Assembly: GCF_900101595.1 (NCBI RefSeq)
Contig: NZ_FMYY01000005.1
Location: 186,001 to 250,000, forward strand
Source of the DNA: Paenibacillus sp. cl123
Lineage (GTDB): Bacteria; Bacillota; Bacilli; Paenibacillales; NBRC-103111
Length of the DNA: 64,000 nt
Reading direction: 5' to 3'
The notes under the pieces were generated by a model. It was given only the letters and a program-made list of their open reading frames with translations. It made no database searches and was not told where the DNA came from. The position numbers and the translations under genes were made by a program. Positions 1-10,037 of this stretch are shown one piece after another. Numbering within the stretch: the first letter of the stretch is position 1; every line of letters starts with the position of its first letter.

Positions 1-1
1 G

Positions 2-463
2 ATATCGTGGTACAACGAGCCGAAATATTGGCCGGTCATTTTGACGCTGGTCCATACCTGGAAAGGAGCCGGTTACGCCTGCATTATCTACCTTGCGGCA
101 ATCATCGGTATTGACCCGGAATATTACGAAGCCGCGACGCTGGATGGAGCATCGAAATGGCAGCAGATTCGCATGATCACCATTCCGCTGATCACACCGG
201 TCATCATCATGCTGACGCTCTTGCAGATCGGACGTATTTTCTACTCGGATTTCGGTCTGTTCTATCAAGTGCCGATGAATGCGGGCGCCTTGTTCAGTAC
301 GACGAACGTCATCGATACGTATGTATTCCGCGGCCTCCTGCAGCTCGGCAACATCGGGATGTCATCCGCGGCAGGCTTCTACCAATCGTTCGTCGGATTC
401 TTCCTGGTTATCATATCCAACTATGTTGTGCGCAAAATTAATAAAGAAAATGCTCTGTTCTAG
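2..463 (+). CDS. ABC sugar transporter permease, LplB-like (5' partial)
   Basis: This is the C-terminal part of a MetI-type inner-membrane permease for carbohydrate uptake; the reading frame is open from base 2 with no start, so the gene begins outside the window. The EAA loop that docks the ATPase is visible as EAATLDGASKWQQ followed by an ITIPLITP helix, and the remaining sequence is strongly hydrophobic. The end, with VVRKINKENALF, matches the typical tail of LplB/YtcP-partner permeases. The next gene starts 11 bases downstream and encodes the partner permease. The solute-binding protein probably lies upstream, off the window. The substrate is not readable from the permease; the following GH3 gene suggests a beta-glucoside or similar oligosaccharide. 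Confidence 0.9.
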   Translation: MSWYNEPKYWPVILTLVHTWKGAGYACIIYLAAIIGIDPEYYEAATLDGASKWQQIRMITIPLITPVIIMLTLLQIGRIFYSDFGLFYQVPMNAGALFSTTNVIDTYVFRGLLQLGNIGMSSAAGFYQSFVGFFLVIISNYVVRKINKENALF

Positions 464-474
464 GGGGGATCACC

Positions 475-1365
475 ATGAATCAAGAAAATCTGGCTTGGCA
501 ATGGGCAGCCCATACGGTGATGATCTTATTTTCGCTAGCGTGCCTGCTCCCGTTTCTGCTGCTCTTAATGTCTTCTGTCACCGATGAAACCACGATCCTG
601 CAGCATGGCTATTCCTTCTTTCCCAAGCAATTCAGCTTGTCGGCCTATGAATATCTATGGGAGCAATCGGCGCTTATTTTTAACGCCTACGGCATTACCA
701 TTCTGATTACGGTTGTCGGCACCACGGCGAGCTTGGTTATCACGTCGATGCTTGCCTACCCGTTGTCGCGCCGGGATTTGCCGGGAGGCACATTCTTCGC
801 TTTCTTCCTGTTCTTCACCTTGCTGTTTAACGGCGGCCTGGTTCCGACCTACTTGGTCTATACCCAGCTGCTGGATATGAAAAATACGCTTTGGGCGCTT
901 ATCGTTCCCGGACTGCTCATGAACGGCTTTAACGTTTTGTTAATGCGGACCTTCTTTTTGACCACCATCCCGGTGCCGGTTCTCGAATCGGCCAGTATCG
1001 ACGGCGCTACCGAATTCAAGATGTACTATAAAATCGTCCTGCCTCTGTCTCTGCCGATTCTGGCTACAGTGGGGTTGTTTCAAGGGCTGGCGTACTGGAA
1101 CGATTGGAATAACGGGTTGATCTATGTGACGGATCCGAAGCTGTTCAGCCTGCAAAATGTGCTCAATCGCATTATGAGCGACATCCAGTTCCTCGCCAGT
1201 AACGGCGACTTGGGTGCCAGCGTTGGGGAGAAGGTCGCCCAGCTGCCGAGCGAAACGTTTCGTATGGCGATTGCGGTCATTGCCGTCATTCCGATCCTCA
1301 TCGCGTATCCGTTTTTCCAAAAGTACTTTGTGAAGGGCATGACCATTGGGGCAGTGAAAGGCTAA
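475..1365 (+). CDS. ABC sugar transporter permease, LplC/YtcP-like
   Basis: A 296-residue inner-membrane permease, the second half of a carbohydrate importer. Six hydrophobic segments are visible. The EAA loop reads ESASIDGATEFKMYYKIVLP at about residues 175-195, and the protein ends in KYFVKGMTIGAVKG, the usual tail of the LplC family. A GGGGGA Shine-Dalgarno sequence lies just before the ATG. It follows the partial permease by 11 bases and precedes the GH3 gene by 34 bases, so the three form an operon in which the imported sugar is probably hydrolysed by the GH3 enzyme. No ATPase gene is present, which is usual for this family because a shared MsmX-type ATPase serves many importers. Confidence 0.93.
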   Translation: MNQENLAWQWAAHTVMILFSLACLLPFLLLLMSSVTDETTILQHGYSFFPKQFSLSAYEYLWEQSALIFNAYGITILITVVGTTASLVITSMLAYPLSRRDLPGGTFFAFFLFFTLLFNGGLVPTYLVYTQLLDMKNTLWALIVPGLLMNGFNVLLMRTFFLTTIPVPVLESASIDGATEFKMYYKIVLPLSLPILATVGLFQGLAYWNDWNNGLIYVTDPKLFSLQNVLNRIMSDIQFLASNGDLGASVGEKVAQLPSETFRMAIAVIAVIPILIAYPFFQKYFVKGMTIGAVKG

Positions 1366-1399
1366 TTCAAATTCAGGGATATAAGAAGGGAGAATGACG

Positions 1400-3670
1400 A
1401 TGAACCGCGATTTGAAGCAATTGATTGCAGCCATGACATTGGAAGAGAAGGCCGGACTATGCTCCGGTCTCGATTTCTGGCATACCAAAGGCATCGAGAG
1501 GCTTGGCATCCCATCCGTCATGATGACGGACGGGCCGCACGGACTTCGCAAGCAGCGCGCCTCCGCCGATCATCTGGGGCTTTTCGACAGTGTGCCGGCC
1601 ACCTGCTTCCCCTCCGCGGCAGGCTTGGCGACTTCCTGGGACAGGGAGTTATTGCGCAAGGTAGGCACTGCGCTGGGAGAGGAATGTCAGGCTGAGGAGG
1701 TTGCCGTGCTGCTCGGTCCCGGCGCCAACATCAAAAGATCGCCGCTTTGCGGAAGAAACTTCGAATACTTCTCGGAAGATCCGCACCTGTCCTCCGAGAT
1801 GGCGGCGGCGCATATTCAAGGCGTGCAAAGTCAAGGGGTGGGGACGTCCTTAAAGCATTTTGCCGCGAACAACCAGGAGCACCGCCGGATGTCCACCGAT
1901 GCGGTCGTCGATGAACGGACGCTGCGGGAAATTTACCTGGCAAGCTTTGAGGGGGCCGTCAAGCAGGGACAGCCTTGGACTGTGATGTGCGCTTACAATA
2001 AGCTTAACGGGGAGTTTTGCTCGGAGAACGAACGTCTGCTTACCGATATTCTGAAGGAAGAGTGGGGACACGAGGGCTTTGTTGTATCCGACTGGGGTGC
2101 GGTAAACGAGAGGGGTGAAGGTCTGCGGGCCGGACTTGAGCTGGAGATGCCGGCTTCTGCGGGTGCGGGCGACCGGAAGATTGTCGAGGCGGTTAAGAAC
2201 GGGCGGCTTTCCGAAGACAAGCTTGACGCCGCGGTAGAGCGACTATTAAGCGTGATCTTTAAAGCGGTTGATCACAGGAAGCCGGATGCGGCCTATGATG
2301 CCGATGAGCATCACCGGCTTGCCAGGGAGGTTGCTCGTGAAAGCATGGTCTTGCTGAAGAATGAGGGCAATGTCCTCCCGCTGAGCAAGGAGGGCCGCAT
2401 TGCCATTGTCGGCGCTTTGGCCGGACAACCGCGGTATCAGGGCGGCGGCAGCTCGCACATTAAACCGACGAGATTGGATGACATTGCCGGGGAAATCGCA
2501 AAGTCGGCGGGGAGCCGGGCAACCATTGCTTATGCGAAGGGCTACGAGCTGAACAGCGACGCTTCGGATGCGGCGCTCAGCGAAGAGGCGGTCCGGCTTG
2601 CCGGGGAGTCTGACGTAACGATTATTTTCGCCGGGCTGCCGGAGCATTACGAGTCAGAGGGCTTCGACCGTACGCACATGCGCCTGCCCGACAATCAGGT
2701 CAAGTTAATCGCAGAGATAGCCGCGGTTCAGGACCGGGTTGTGGTCGTGCTGAGCAACGGCGCTCCTGTCGAGATGCCTTGGCTGGGCAGTGTGAGCGGC
2801 GTTCTGGAGGCGTACTTGGGAGGCCAGGCCATGGGCGGGGCGATTGCGGATCTGCTGTTTGGCGACGCGAACCCTTGCGGCAAATTGGCCGAGACGTTCC
2901 CGGTACAGCTCAGCGATAATCCGTCTTACTTATTTTTTCCGGGAAATGGAGACCGGGTTGAATACAATGAGGGGATCTACGTCGGCTATCGCTATTACGA
3001 TACGAAAAAGCTGCGTCCTCTGTTTCCGTTTGGGCATGGCTTAAGCTATACGAGCTTTGAATATTCCGATCTGACTGTAGATCGGCCGCAAATCAACGAT
3101 AGCGACCAGCTGGTCGTTTCCGTTAAGGTTAGAAACGCCGGAAATCGGGCCGGTAAGGAAATTGTTCAACTGTATGTCCGTGACGCAGCAAGCCGTATAT
3201 CCCGGCCGGATAAAGAGTTGAAAGGATTTGCGAAGGTCAGTCTGGAGCCTGGTGAGCAAAAGACGGTAACGTTTACCTTGAATAAGAGGGCATTTGCTTA
3301 CTACCATGTTGGACTTAAGGATTGGTATGCGGAGACGGGTGAATATGAACTGCTGATCGGGAAATCTTCAGCGGACATTGTATTGAAAGAAACCGTTCAT
3401 GTGACATCCACGACCTCCATCCAAGCAACCTTTACACGCAATTCAACCGTCGGCGATATCATGGAATATCCGGAATTGGCGCCTATTATAAAGGAGCTTG
3501 TGAAGCAATCTCCGTTCGGCTCTTCTGCAGACGGAGAAGGAGACAGCTTGTCTACCGATATGATGGAGGCTTTTCTGAAATATTTGCCGCTTCGAGGGCT
3601 GGCAGCCTTCAGCGGCGGCGCGCTGACAGAGGATATGCTGGATGCGGTCATCGCCAAGCTTAATAAGTAG
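1400..3670 (+). CDS. Glycoside hydrolase family 3 (beta-glucosidase-like)
   Basis: A 756-residue enzyme that should remove non-reducing-end beta-linked sugars from imported oligosaccharides. It has no signal peptide and so acts in the cytoplasm. The GH3 N-terminal barrel runs from about residue 10 to 300 and carries [17 protein letters not shown] and the nucleophile motif VSDWGAV near residue 231. The C-terminal sandwich domain (LLKNEG, GGGSSH) and a fibronectin-III-like domain at about 560-640 follow. The last 80 residues are a helical extension seen in many Firmicute GH3 enzymes. An in-frame ATG lies two codons upstream at 1394, but AAGGGAG is better spaced for the ATG at 1400. Glucosidase is the likely activity; xylosidase or another beta-glycosidase cannot be excluded. 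Confidence 0.9.
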   Translation: MNRDLKQLIAAMTLEEKAGLCSGLDFWHTKGIERLGIPSVMMTDGPHGLRKQRASADHLGLFDSVPATCFPSAAGLATSWDRELLRKVGTALGEECQAEEVAVLLGPGANIKRSPLCGRNFEYFSEDPHLSSEMAAAHIQGVQSQGVGTSLKHFAANNQEHRRMSTDAVVDERTLREIYLASFEGAVKQGQPWTVMCAYNKLNGEFCSENERLLTDILKEEWGHEGFVVSDWGAVNERGEGLRAGLELEMPASAGAGDRKIVEAVKNGRLSEDKLDAAVERLLSVIFKAVDHRKPDAAYDADEHHRLAREVARESMVLLKNEGNVLPLSKEGRIAIVGALAGQPRYQGGGSSHIKPTRLDDIAGEIAKSAGSRATIAYAKGYELNSDASDAALSEEAVRLAGESDVTIIFAGLPEHYESEGFDRTHMRLPDNQVKLIAEIAAVQDRVVVVLSNGAPVEMPWLGSVSGVLEAYLGGQAMGGAIADLLFGDANPCGKLAETFPVQLSDNPSYLFFPGNGDRVEYNEGIYVGYRYYDTKKLRPLFPFGHGLSYTSFEYSDLTVDRPQINDSDQLVVSVKVRNAGNRAGKEIVQLYVRDAASRISRPDKELKGFAKVSLEPGEQKTVTFTLNKRAFAYYHVGLKDWYAETGEYELLIGKSSADIVLKETVHVTSTTSIQATFTRNSTVGDIMEYPELAPIIKELVKQSPFGSSADGEGDSLSTDMMEAFLKYLPLRGLAAFSGGALTEDMLDAVIAKLNK

Positions 3671-3706
3671 AACCGTGCAAGCGGTGAAATCTTCATACTT
3701 CAATTG

Positions 3707-3733
3707 TGGCCTGCCATCCGGCAGGTCTTTTGA
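3707..3733 (+). terminator. Intrinsic terminator after the GH3 operon
   Basis: GCCTGCC, a 4-base loop and GGCAGGT form a hairpin followed by CTTTTGAATTTT. It closes the operon that ends with the GH3 gene. Confidence 0.7.
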
Positions 3734-3828
3734 ATTTTGCCGCATAAAATAAATCAATATAATTTTGCGAAAATAGACAAGCACCTTTGGGGATTGTAAT
3801 CTACATGGATACCACAGTCTATTTATTA

Positions 3829-3857
3829 TTGACATATTCGATTTACATCCATAATAT
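3829..3857 (+). promoter_or_regulatory. Sigma-A-type promoter for the secreted propeller protein
   Basis: TTGACA (3829-3834), a 17-base spacer and TAATAT (3852-3857) make a near-consensus promoter. The transcript would carry a leader of about 180 bases before the ATG at 4046. The gene-free stretch 3671-4045 otherwise holds the upstream terminator and the cre-like site. Confidence 0.7.
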
Positions 3858-3948
3858 AGATACCAGAGGGTTACCAGAAAAGAATTGAAATCTGGTTCCT
3901 TATCTTAACCAAAGAGGAGGCGTGTGCAGGTATATCCGACAGCTTGAA

Positions 3949-3962
3949 TGATAGCGTTTACA
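3949..3962 (+). promoter_or_regulatory. cre-like site (CcpA) in the leader of the secreted protein
   Basis: TGATAGCGTTTACA differs by one base from the usual cre pattern TGWAANCGNTNWCA. It lies about 85 bases downstream of the predicted transcription start, where bound CcpA would act as a roadblock. This suggests glucose repression of the 4046 gene. Confidence 0.5.
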
Positions 3963-4045
3963 CTTGATATTGGAATGTTGTAAGCAAGGATCAAGTTGGA
4001 AACACGTTTATCAAAATGTGAAGACATTCAGAAGGAGGCAACATA

Positions 4046-7000
4046 ATGCATAAAAAGAAGACGCGTATTCTGTCCATTATATTCAGTTTGTCCTTAATCC
4101 TATCGCTTTGGGGAGGCGCTGGAGTATTTGCCGCCGGCGAAAGCCGGCTGTCCCAGAAAACCTTCGGATCGCCGGAAGAGTTGCTAATTCCGAACAACTA
4201 TACGGTAGCGGTGTTTAACGGGGCGACGGGCAAGGAAGAGGGCCGAAATGTGCTGTACGCGACAAGCAAAGGCAAGCCGGGTCATCTGAATGTCATCGAT
4301 CTGGAAGACTACAAGCTGCTGCGAAGTATCCCAATCGGCCCGTCGGAAAGCTCATGGGCCCATACGGTAGCCCCTGACGGCACGTTGTTTCTAGCGGCGG
4401 ACGGGGGAGGGGCCCGATTGTGGAGCTATTCGCCTGTGACCCACACACCGGTGCAGGTAGCCCAATTCGACGGGCAATCCGTGCCGAACAGTATTACGAC
4501 TGACGAGCAGGGACGTGTTTATGTAGGAACCTACCCGGGCGGAAAAGTATACCAATATGACCCAGTCAGCAAACAAACGAAGGATTACGGCCGGGTTATC
4601 GGACTGCAGGCACAGGAATATGTCCGTTCTATTGCATATCAAGGCGGTAATGTGTATGCGGGGACGGCTCACCGGCAAATCGTCAAGGTGAACCTAGCGA
4701 CCGGAGAGAAGACGGACATTGCGGCTTCCTTGACGGTGAAAGAAGATACCGTCTACGACCTGGACACGATAGACGACCGGTACTTATTCGCCCGTTACAC
4801 GGATGGAAGCGGGATACCGGGGGAAGCGTTTATCTATGACACACAGACGGAAACTTGGCTGGATGTCGTGCTCGACAATGTGACGGGCCTCCATGCGACG
4901 GATTCGCTTAACGGTAAAATCTACTACATGTCCGATAAAAAGGTCAAAACGTTCGACCTGGCGACTCAGCAGGTGGAGTTGACGGGGATGGAATACGCAA
5001 CCGGTCTGCGCGGGGCGGATTGGGTGGAATTCCCGAACAACCCGGAGCTGCCGGGCAAAACGCTGGTTACCGTCCGGTATGACGGTGGTGTAACGCTGAT
5101 CAATATCGAAACGAAGCAAGTGATCCTTAAGCCTCCTGTAATTCCGGGTCTGCCGGGTGTTGTGAACCGTGTGACCAGCGTGTCGCCGACACAAATAATT
5201 ACAACGGGCTCCCAGGCCAGATCTTCACTGGTGAACCTGACGGACAGAACGGCGAAGCCATTCAGTATCGGTCAGGCGGACAGCGTATATCCGATCGGGA
5301 ACAAAGTGTATATGGGCGTGTACCCCGAAGGGGGCTTGTATGAATTCGACCTGAACGCCGAGCCCGGCGATTCGAATCCGAAGCGGCTGGCTATACTTGG
5401 AGACGACCAGGAGAGACTGGTTAATATGACGGAAGGCCAAGGCAAGCTGTTTATTTCGACGATTTCCGGCTACGGTACGCTTGGGGGCTCTTTGACGGTC
5501 TATGATCCGGCAACGGGCGAAATCAAGGTGCACCGCAATGTTGTGCAGAATCAGAGCGTCCTGAGCACGGCCTATCTTAACGGCAAAATATTCGGATCCA
5601 CGACGATTCGCGGGGGCTTAGGCTCCACGCCGACCGAAGAAGAAGCCCGGATATTTGTGTGGGATGTGAACAAGGAAGAGAAAATTACCGATTTCCCTCT
5701 AAGGGTTCCGGGGCTGGATAAACCGATCTTCATCGGCGATCTGTCCGTTGGGCCTGACGGCTTGATTTGGGGAGCCGCTTATGAATATATTTTTGCCATC
5801 GATCCGAATACGTACAGTGTGGTAAAAAGTAAAAAGGTGCATACGAAGTTAAGCTTCAGCCAATGGGCGCATCATCCGTTGCGCTGGTCGGAAGACGGCC
5901 TGTTGTATGTCCTGTTTAACAACAAGCTGACGGTTATCGATCCGGTTACGCTGGAATCCCGTACGTTGGCGGATACGTCCAGATTCGATCTGGGTATGGA
6001 CGGCGACTTGTATCTCACGGATCAGGCGACCAATACGATTCTTTACCGCATCGACGTAGACGGGGAGATCGTAGAGGAGCCGCCGGGCGTACCCGTTCCT
6101 GTCTCTAATGCAGGCTTTGAGGAAAATGGAACAACCGCTTCTATCCCGGGCTGGAAACCGCTGTTTGCGACCGGCGCCGATTATTTCTACGAGCTTAGCT
6201 CCGAAAAAAGCCTGACAGGAGCCAAAAGCCTGAAGGTAACGGATAAGCTCAGGACAGCTTCCGTAGCCGTTATCAGCGATAAGGTTGCGGTTACGGGAGG
6301 AGAAGAGTACCAGGCAAATGTGAACGTATATATCGAATCCGGTCAGCCCGGCTTTATGTTCCGCTTTTTCGACAAAAATAACGCTACCCTCTCAACGCTC
6401 GAAATCCATCTGGACGAATCCAGGCTGGCGCAGTGGCAGAAGGTGTCGCTGAAAGGCAAAGCCCCGGCTAATGCGGTTTCGGCGAGCTTGATTGCAGTAA
6501 CAAGCCGTTATAATATATCGGTTGCTTATTACGACGACTTCTCCATATCGATGAAGGATACCGTGCCTCCGGTGTCGAGCGCAACGATTGAGCCGGCTCC
6601 GAACGAGTTTGGCTGGCTTCGTCAAGATGCGGTGGTGAACGTGTCGGCCGACCGGGCTTACTCCTATACCTACTCCGCTGAAGGAGCGCAGACGATAGCA
6701 AAAACTACGGTGAAGAATGGCGCCGTTCAAATTCCGATTACAGCCGAAGGGGTCACTAAGGCAACTTATTCAGCCTCTAACGCATCAGGAATCTCGGAAG
6801 CGCCGGGAACCATTGAAGTCCGGATTGATAAAACAAGACCGGTCGTCCAGTTCACCGGAAACCAATCGTACACGGTTGAACAGGCGGTATATATCGGCTG
6901 CACAGCGTCCGACGCGTTATCCGGGCTGAACGGAGCGCCGTGCTCGGGTCAGCTTGCGGCACAACCGGCCTACACGCTGGAGCCGGGAAGCCATGAAGTC

Positions 7001-7294
7001 AGCGTAACGGCGGAGGACAAGGCGGGTAATGTAACTACAGCTTCCTTTACGTTCCAGGTTAACGTTACCTATGAAGGCGTGGATGCGCTCATTCAACAGT
7101 GGGTTCAGGACCAAGGAGTCGCAGGAGCGCTGAGTACGAAATTGAAAAATGCGCAGGAAGCGGATCAGCGCGGGTCGGCCAACGCCAAGCAAGGCCAGCT
7201 GGGAGCTTTCGTTAATCAACTGGAAGCCCTGAGCGGCAAGAAGCTTACGGCTGAACATGCTCAGATTCTGATTAAGCTGGCGGGTTACCTGTAA
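4046..7294 (+). CDS. Secreted multidomain beta-propeller/CBM/FIMAH protein
   Basis: A 1082-residue exported protein with no recognised catalytic domain. Residues 1-31 are a signal peptide with a basic MHKKKTR start and cleavage near VFAAGE. Residues about 60-670 contain repeated short blades with GKVYQYDPVSK, GGLYEFDLN, GSLTVYDPATGE and similar motifs, as in a beta-propeller. Residues about 685-835 look like a CBM4/9-type jelly roll (SNAGFEENG start). Residues about 840-1010 resemble Ig/OmpL47-like modules (VSVTAEDKAGNVTTASFTF). The last 70 residues resemble a FIMAH domain (LIQQWVQDQG to the terminal LAGYL). The modules suggest polysaccharide binding at the cell surface, and a lyase activity inside the propeller is possible. 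AGAAGGAGG precedes the ATG. It is a single-gene transcript between its own promoter and a terminator. Confidence 0.8.
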   Translation: MHKKKTRILSIIFSLSLILSLWGGAGVFAAGESRLSQKTFGSPEELLIPNNYTVAVFNGATGKEEGRNVLYATSKGKPGHLNVIDLEDYKLLRSIPIGPSESSWAHTVAPDGTLFLAADGGGARLWSYSPVTHTPVQVAQFDGQSVPNSITTDEQGRVYVGTYPGGKVYQYDPVSKQTKDYGRVIGLQAQEYVRSIAYQGGNVYAGTAHRQIVKVNLATGEKTDIAASLTVKEDTVYDLDTIDDRYLFARYTDGSGIPGEAFIYDTQTETWLDVVLDNVTGLHATDSLNGKIYYMSDKKVKTFDLATQQVELTGMEYATGLRGADWVEFPNNPELPGKTLVTVRYDGGVTLINIETKQVILKPPVIPGLPGVVNRVTSVSPTQIITTGSQARSSLVNLTDRTAKPFSIGQADSVYPIGNKVYMGVYPEGGLYEFDLNAEPGDSNPKRLAILGDDQERLVNMTEGQGKLFISTISGYGTLGGSLTVYDPATGEIKVHRNVVQNQSVLSTAYLNGKIFGSTTIRGGLGSTPTEEEARIFVWDVNKEEKITDFPLRVPGLDKPIFIGDLSVGPDGLIWGAAYEYIFAIDPNTYSVVKSKKVHTKLSFSQWAHHPLRWSEDGLLYVLFNNKLTVIDPVTLESRTLADTSRFDLGMDGDLYLTDQATNTILYRIDVDGEIVEEPPGVPVPVSNAGFEENGTTASIPGWKPLFATGADYFYELSSEKSLTGAKSLKVTDKLRTASVAVISDKVAVTGGEEYQANVNVYIESGQPGFMFRFFDKNNATLSTLEIHLDESRLAQWQKVSLKGKAPANAVSASLIAVTSRYNISVAYYDDFSISMKDTVPPVSSATIEPAPNEFGWLRQDAVVNVSADRAYSYTYSAEGAQTIAKTTVKNGAVQIPITAEGVTKATYSASNASGISEAPGTIEVRIDKTRPVVQFTGNQSYTVEQAVYIGCTASDALSGLNGAPCSGQLAAQPAYTLEPGSHEVSVTAEDKAGNVTTASFTFQVNVTYEGVDALIQQWVQDQGVAGALSTKLKNAQEADQRGSANAKQGQLGAFVNQLEALSGKKLTAEHAQILIKLAGYL

Positions 7295-7385
7295 CAAGCT
7301 GTATCAAGCTGCAACAAGGTCTATCAAGCCGCAGCAAGCGCTAACGCTGCATATTGCGGCGCCAATCCGGCTGCCGGATTACCTG

Positions 7386-7425
7386 CCCATGGAAACCGTT
7401 ACCGTTACGGTTTTCATGGGCTTAT
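7386..7425 (+). terminator. Hairpin terminator after the secreted protein gene
   Basis: A 14-base stem (CCCATGGAAACCGT pairing with ACGGTTTTCATGGG, one wobble) with a 7-base loop is followed by CTTATCTCTTT. It lies inside the apparent upstream extension of the next reading frame, which supports the downstream start chosen for that gene. Confidence 0.6.
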
Positions 7426-7455
7426 CTCTTTACTCAACATGCAAAGGATGATACT

Positions 7456-9654
7456 ATGCCGATCGAAGTCGATGAAAGCCAACATATTTTTCATATAACA
7501 ACGTCCCATACCAGCTATGCTTTTCAGATCAGCAAGCTTGGATATGCGGCCAATCTGTACTGGGGAGCTAAAGTCCGCAGCACAGCGCTTGACCGCGTCC
7601 TGCAGTTCAGGGGAAGGGGAGCGGTATCTCCGCGCCCTTTGCCGGAAGATCCGAAGTTTTCACCGGATACACTTCCGCAAGAGTACCCCGGTTATGGGGT
7701 AGGAGACTTCCGCGCTCCCGCGTTTCAAATTCAGACGAAAAGCGGATCTACCGCAGCGGAGCTTGCCTACCGGTCTTACCGGATCGTCGAGGGCAAACCC
7801 GCTCTTCAAGGCCTTCCCGCCACTTATGCCGAAGCTCCGGACGAGGCGCAGACCCTGGAGATCGAGCTACACGATGCCCAAACGGGTTTAAGCGTCACAC
7901 TGGCCTATACGGTATTTCCAGAATTCGATGTTATTGTCAGGTCGGCGCGGCTGTGCAATGAGGGCGGCGAACCCGTGAAGCTGCTTCGCGCTTTAAGTAT
8001 GAGCGTGGATATGCCGCACGACGACTTTGATCTCCTGCATCTTTCGGGCGCATGGCTCCGCGAGCGGTTCATCCAAAGGCGGCCGCTAGTGCCCGGCGGG
8101 TCCTATATCGAAAGCAGGAGAGGCACCAGCGGTCACCAGCACAATCCGTTTGTCGCCCTTCTCTCCAAGCAAGCGGACGAGGACCACGGGGAGGTGTACG
8201 GCCTTAATCTGGTATACAGCGGGAGCTTCCTGGCACAAGCCGAGGTAGATCAGTTTCATTCAACCCGGATTTCGATCGGTGTGAATCCGTTTGATTTCAG
8301 CTGGCAGCTTGATCCAGGCGAAGCTTTTCAAACCCCCGAGGTGGTTATGGTGTACTCCGATAAAGGGCTTAGCGGAATGTCCGCTATCTACCACCGCATG
8401 TACAGGAGCCGTTTGTGCCGTGGAGCCTACCGGGATAAGGAGCGCCCTATTCTGGTTAATAACTGGGAGGCGACTTATTTCGATTTTGACTCGGAAAAGC
8501 TGGAGCATATCGCATCGCTGGGCGCTGAGCTTGGCATGGAGCTTTTTGTGCTGGACGACGGGTGGTTCGGGTCCAGAAATGATGACCGCAGCTCGCTGGG
8601 CGATTGGACCGTGAACGCGAAAAAACTGCCTGGCGGGTTAAGCGATTTGGCCGAACGAATTGGGAGGATGGGCATGCAGTTCGGTTTATGGTTTGAGCCG
8701 GAGATGATATCGCCGGACAGCGACTTGTACCGCATGCACCCGGATTGGTGTCTGCATGTGCCCGGCCGCCGTCGAACCTTGGGGCGGAATCAGCTGGTGC
8801 TGGACTTGTCGCGCCCTGAGGTGTGCGATTATATGGTGGAGACGATCAGCGCCGTCCTGTCCAGCGCCCCGATCCGCTATGTAAAGTGGGATATGAACCG
8901 GAATATGACGGAAATCGGCTCAGCCGCTCTCCCCCCCGAACGGCAGCGGGAGACGGCGCACCGATATATGCTGGGCTTGTACAGCATGATGGAGCGAATT
9001 ACATCGCGGTTTCCGGACATTTTGTTCGAAAGCTGCGCCGGCGGCGGCGGACGGTTCGACCCGGGGATGCTGTATTATATGCCGCAGACCTGGACCAGCG
9101 ACAACTCGGACGCTATCACGCGCCTGCAGATCCAATACGGCACCAGCCTCGTGTACCCGGCTTCCGCCATGGGGGCTCATGTGTCCGCCGTACCGAATCA
9201 TCAGGTGGGCCGGATGACGCCGCTGCAAACCAGAGGACATGCGGCCATGTCGGGTGTTTTCGGCTATGAGCTGGATTTGACCCTGCTTTCGGAGGAAGAA
9301 AGGGAAGAGATTCGCGAGCAAATCATCATATATAAAAACATCAGGAGCATCGTGCAATTCGGCGATTTCTACCGGCTGATAAGCCCGTTCGAGGACGGCG
9401 GGGAGGCCGCCTGGATGTTTGTTTCGCCGGACAGATCCGAATGTGTCGTTTTTTATTTTCAGGTATGGGCCGATGTGCAAGGACCTTTGAAGAAGCTTCG
9501 GTTGAAGGGCTTGGACCCGGGGCGGGACTATCAGCTGGCTGGAGAAGAAAAGCCTTACGGCGGAGATCATTTGATGCAGGTCGGTGTTGCTATTCCCGTG
9601 TTGAAGGGAGATTATCAGAGCGTTATGCTCCATTTCAAAGCAACAATTGGTTGA
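7456..9654 (+). CDS. Alpha-galactosidase, glycoside hydrolase family 36
   Basis: A 732-residue cytoplasmic enzyme that removes terminal alpha-1,6-linked galactose from raffinose-family sugars or galactomannan fragments. The N-terminal beta-supersandwich covers about residues 1-330. The catalytic barrel follows, with LFVLDDGWFG, LWFEPEMIS, the nucleophile motif VKWDMNR near residue 478, ESCAGGGGRFD, and the acid/base in SDNSDA near residue 548. These positions fit well-studied Bacillus-group GH36 enzymes. The ATG at 7456 is preceded by AAAGGATG. The longer open frame from 7354 would translate a terminator hairpin and is rejected. The gene is monocistronic, and nothing in its surroundings fixes its regulator. 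Confidence 0.94.
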   Translation: MPIEVDESQHIFHITTSHTSYAFQISKLGYAANLYWGAKVRSTALDRVLQFRGRGAVSPRPLPEDPKFSPDTLPQEYPGYGVGDFRAPAFQIQTKSGSTAAELAYRSYRIVEGKPALQGLPATYAEAPDEAQTLEIELHDAQTGLSVTLAYTVFPEFDVIVRSARLCNEGGEPVKLLRALSMSVDMPHDDFDLLHLSGAWLRERFIQRRPLVPGGSYIESRRGTSGHQHNPFVALLSKQADEDHGEVYGLNLVYSGSFLAQAEVDQFHSTRISIGVNPFDFSWQLDPGEAFQTPEVVMVYSDKGLSGMSAIYHRMYRSRLCRGAYRDKERPILVNNWEATYFDFDSEKLEHIASLGAELGMELFVLDDGWFGSRNDDRSSLGDWTVNAKKLPGGLSDLAERIGRMGMQFGLWFEPEMISPDSDLYRMHPDWCLHVPGRRRTLGRNQLVLDLSRPEVCDYMVETISAVLSSAPIRYVKWDMNRNMTEIGSAALPPERQRETAHRYMLGLYSMMERITSRFPDILFESCAGGGGRFDPGMLYYMPQTWTSDNSDAITRLQIQYGTSLVYPASAMGAHVSAVPNHQVGRMTPLQTRGHAAMSGVFGYELDLTLLSEEEREEIREQIIIYKNIRSIVQFGDFYRLISPFEDGGEAAWMFVSPDRSECVVFYFQVWADVQGPLKKLRLKGLDPGRDYQLAGEEKPYGGDHLMQVGVAIPVLKGDYQSVMLHFKATIG

Positions 9655-9773
9655 GGCTTAAAACGGCAGCCTGTTGAAGGTTGGAATAACGACCTCTTAA
9701 AGCTCGGAACAACAACCTGTTGGGACAATCGGCTAGAAGCGGCATACGTTTATTAGTATGAGTGCGGACGTTC

Positions 9774-9804
9774 GACCACTTTTCTATGGAAAGGTGGTCT
9801 TTTT
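9774..9804 (+). terminator. Intrinsic terminator after the GH36 gene
   Basis: GACCACTTTTC and GAAAGGTGGTC form a stem around TATG, followed by TTTTT. Read on the other strand it could also stop transcription of the convergent AraC-type gene. The remaining gene-free bases between 9655 and 9991 show only the possible coding remnant listed next. Confidence 0.75.
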
Positions 9805-9920
9805 GCGTTGTTCGGCGCTGTATGCCGGCCAACAGCTGCGGCTGTTGGCTTGGGGCGATGCACGTTTGGAGGCTGAATCTGCGTCATAGTTATGGAACCT
9901 GGAGGCCTTATTCGGCTTAA

Positions 9921-10037
9921 AAGGAGCCCGCTCTGACTTTTATGAAGCAATACGGCGGCTCCCCCAGGCACTACCGGGACAACCAGGTCATTCACGGGAA
10001 GAAGGAAGACTTCATGCCCGATCCTGACTTGCGGTAA
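9921..10037 (+). pseudogene. Possible AraC-family C-terminal remnant
   Basis: A short open frame contains FMKQYGGSPRHYRDNQ, which resembles the last helix of AraC-type regulators (F..KYG.SP..YR). It has no upstream HTH and no ribosome binding site, and its end overlaps the coding region of the opposite-strand AraC gene. It may be the relic of a lost regulator, or chance. Confidence 0.2.

Noticed and set aside
3921..3952. Nine-codon GTG frame after AAAGAGGAGG in the leader of the propeller protein
   Set aside because: Too short to support as a gene; no terminator or pairing that would make it a leader peptide was found.
7354..7455. N-terminal extension of the GH36 frame
   Set aside because: It would translate a terminator hairpin, and a better ribosome binding site precedes the ATG at 7456.
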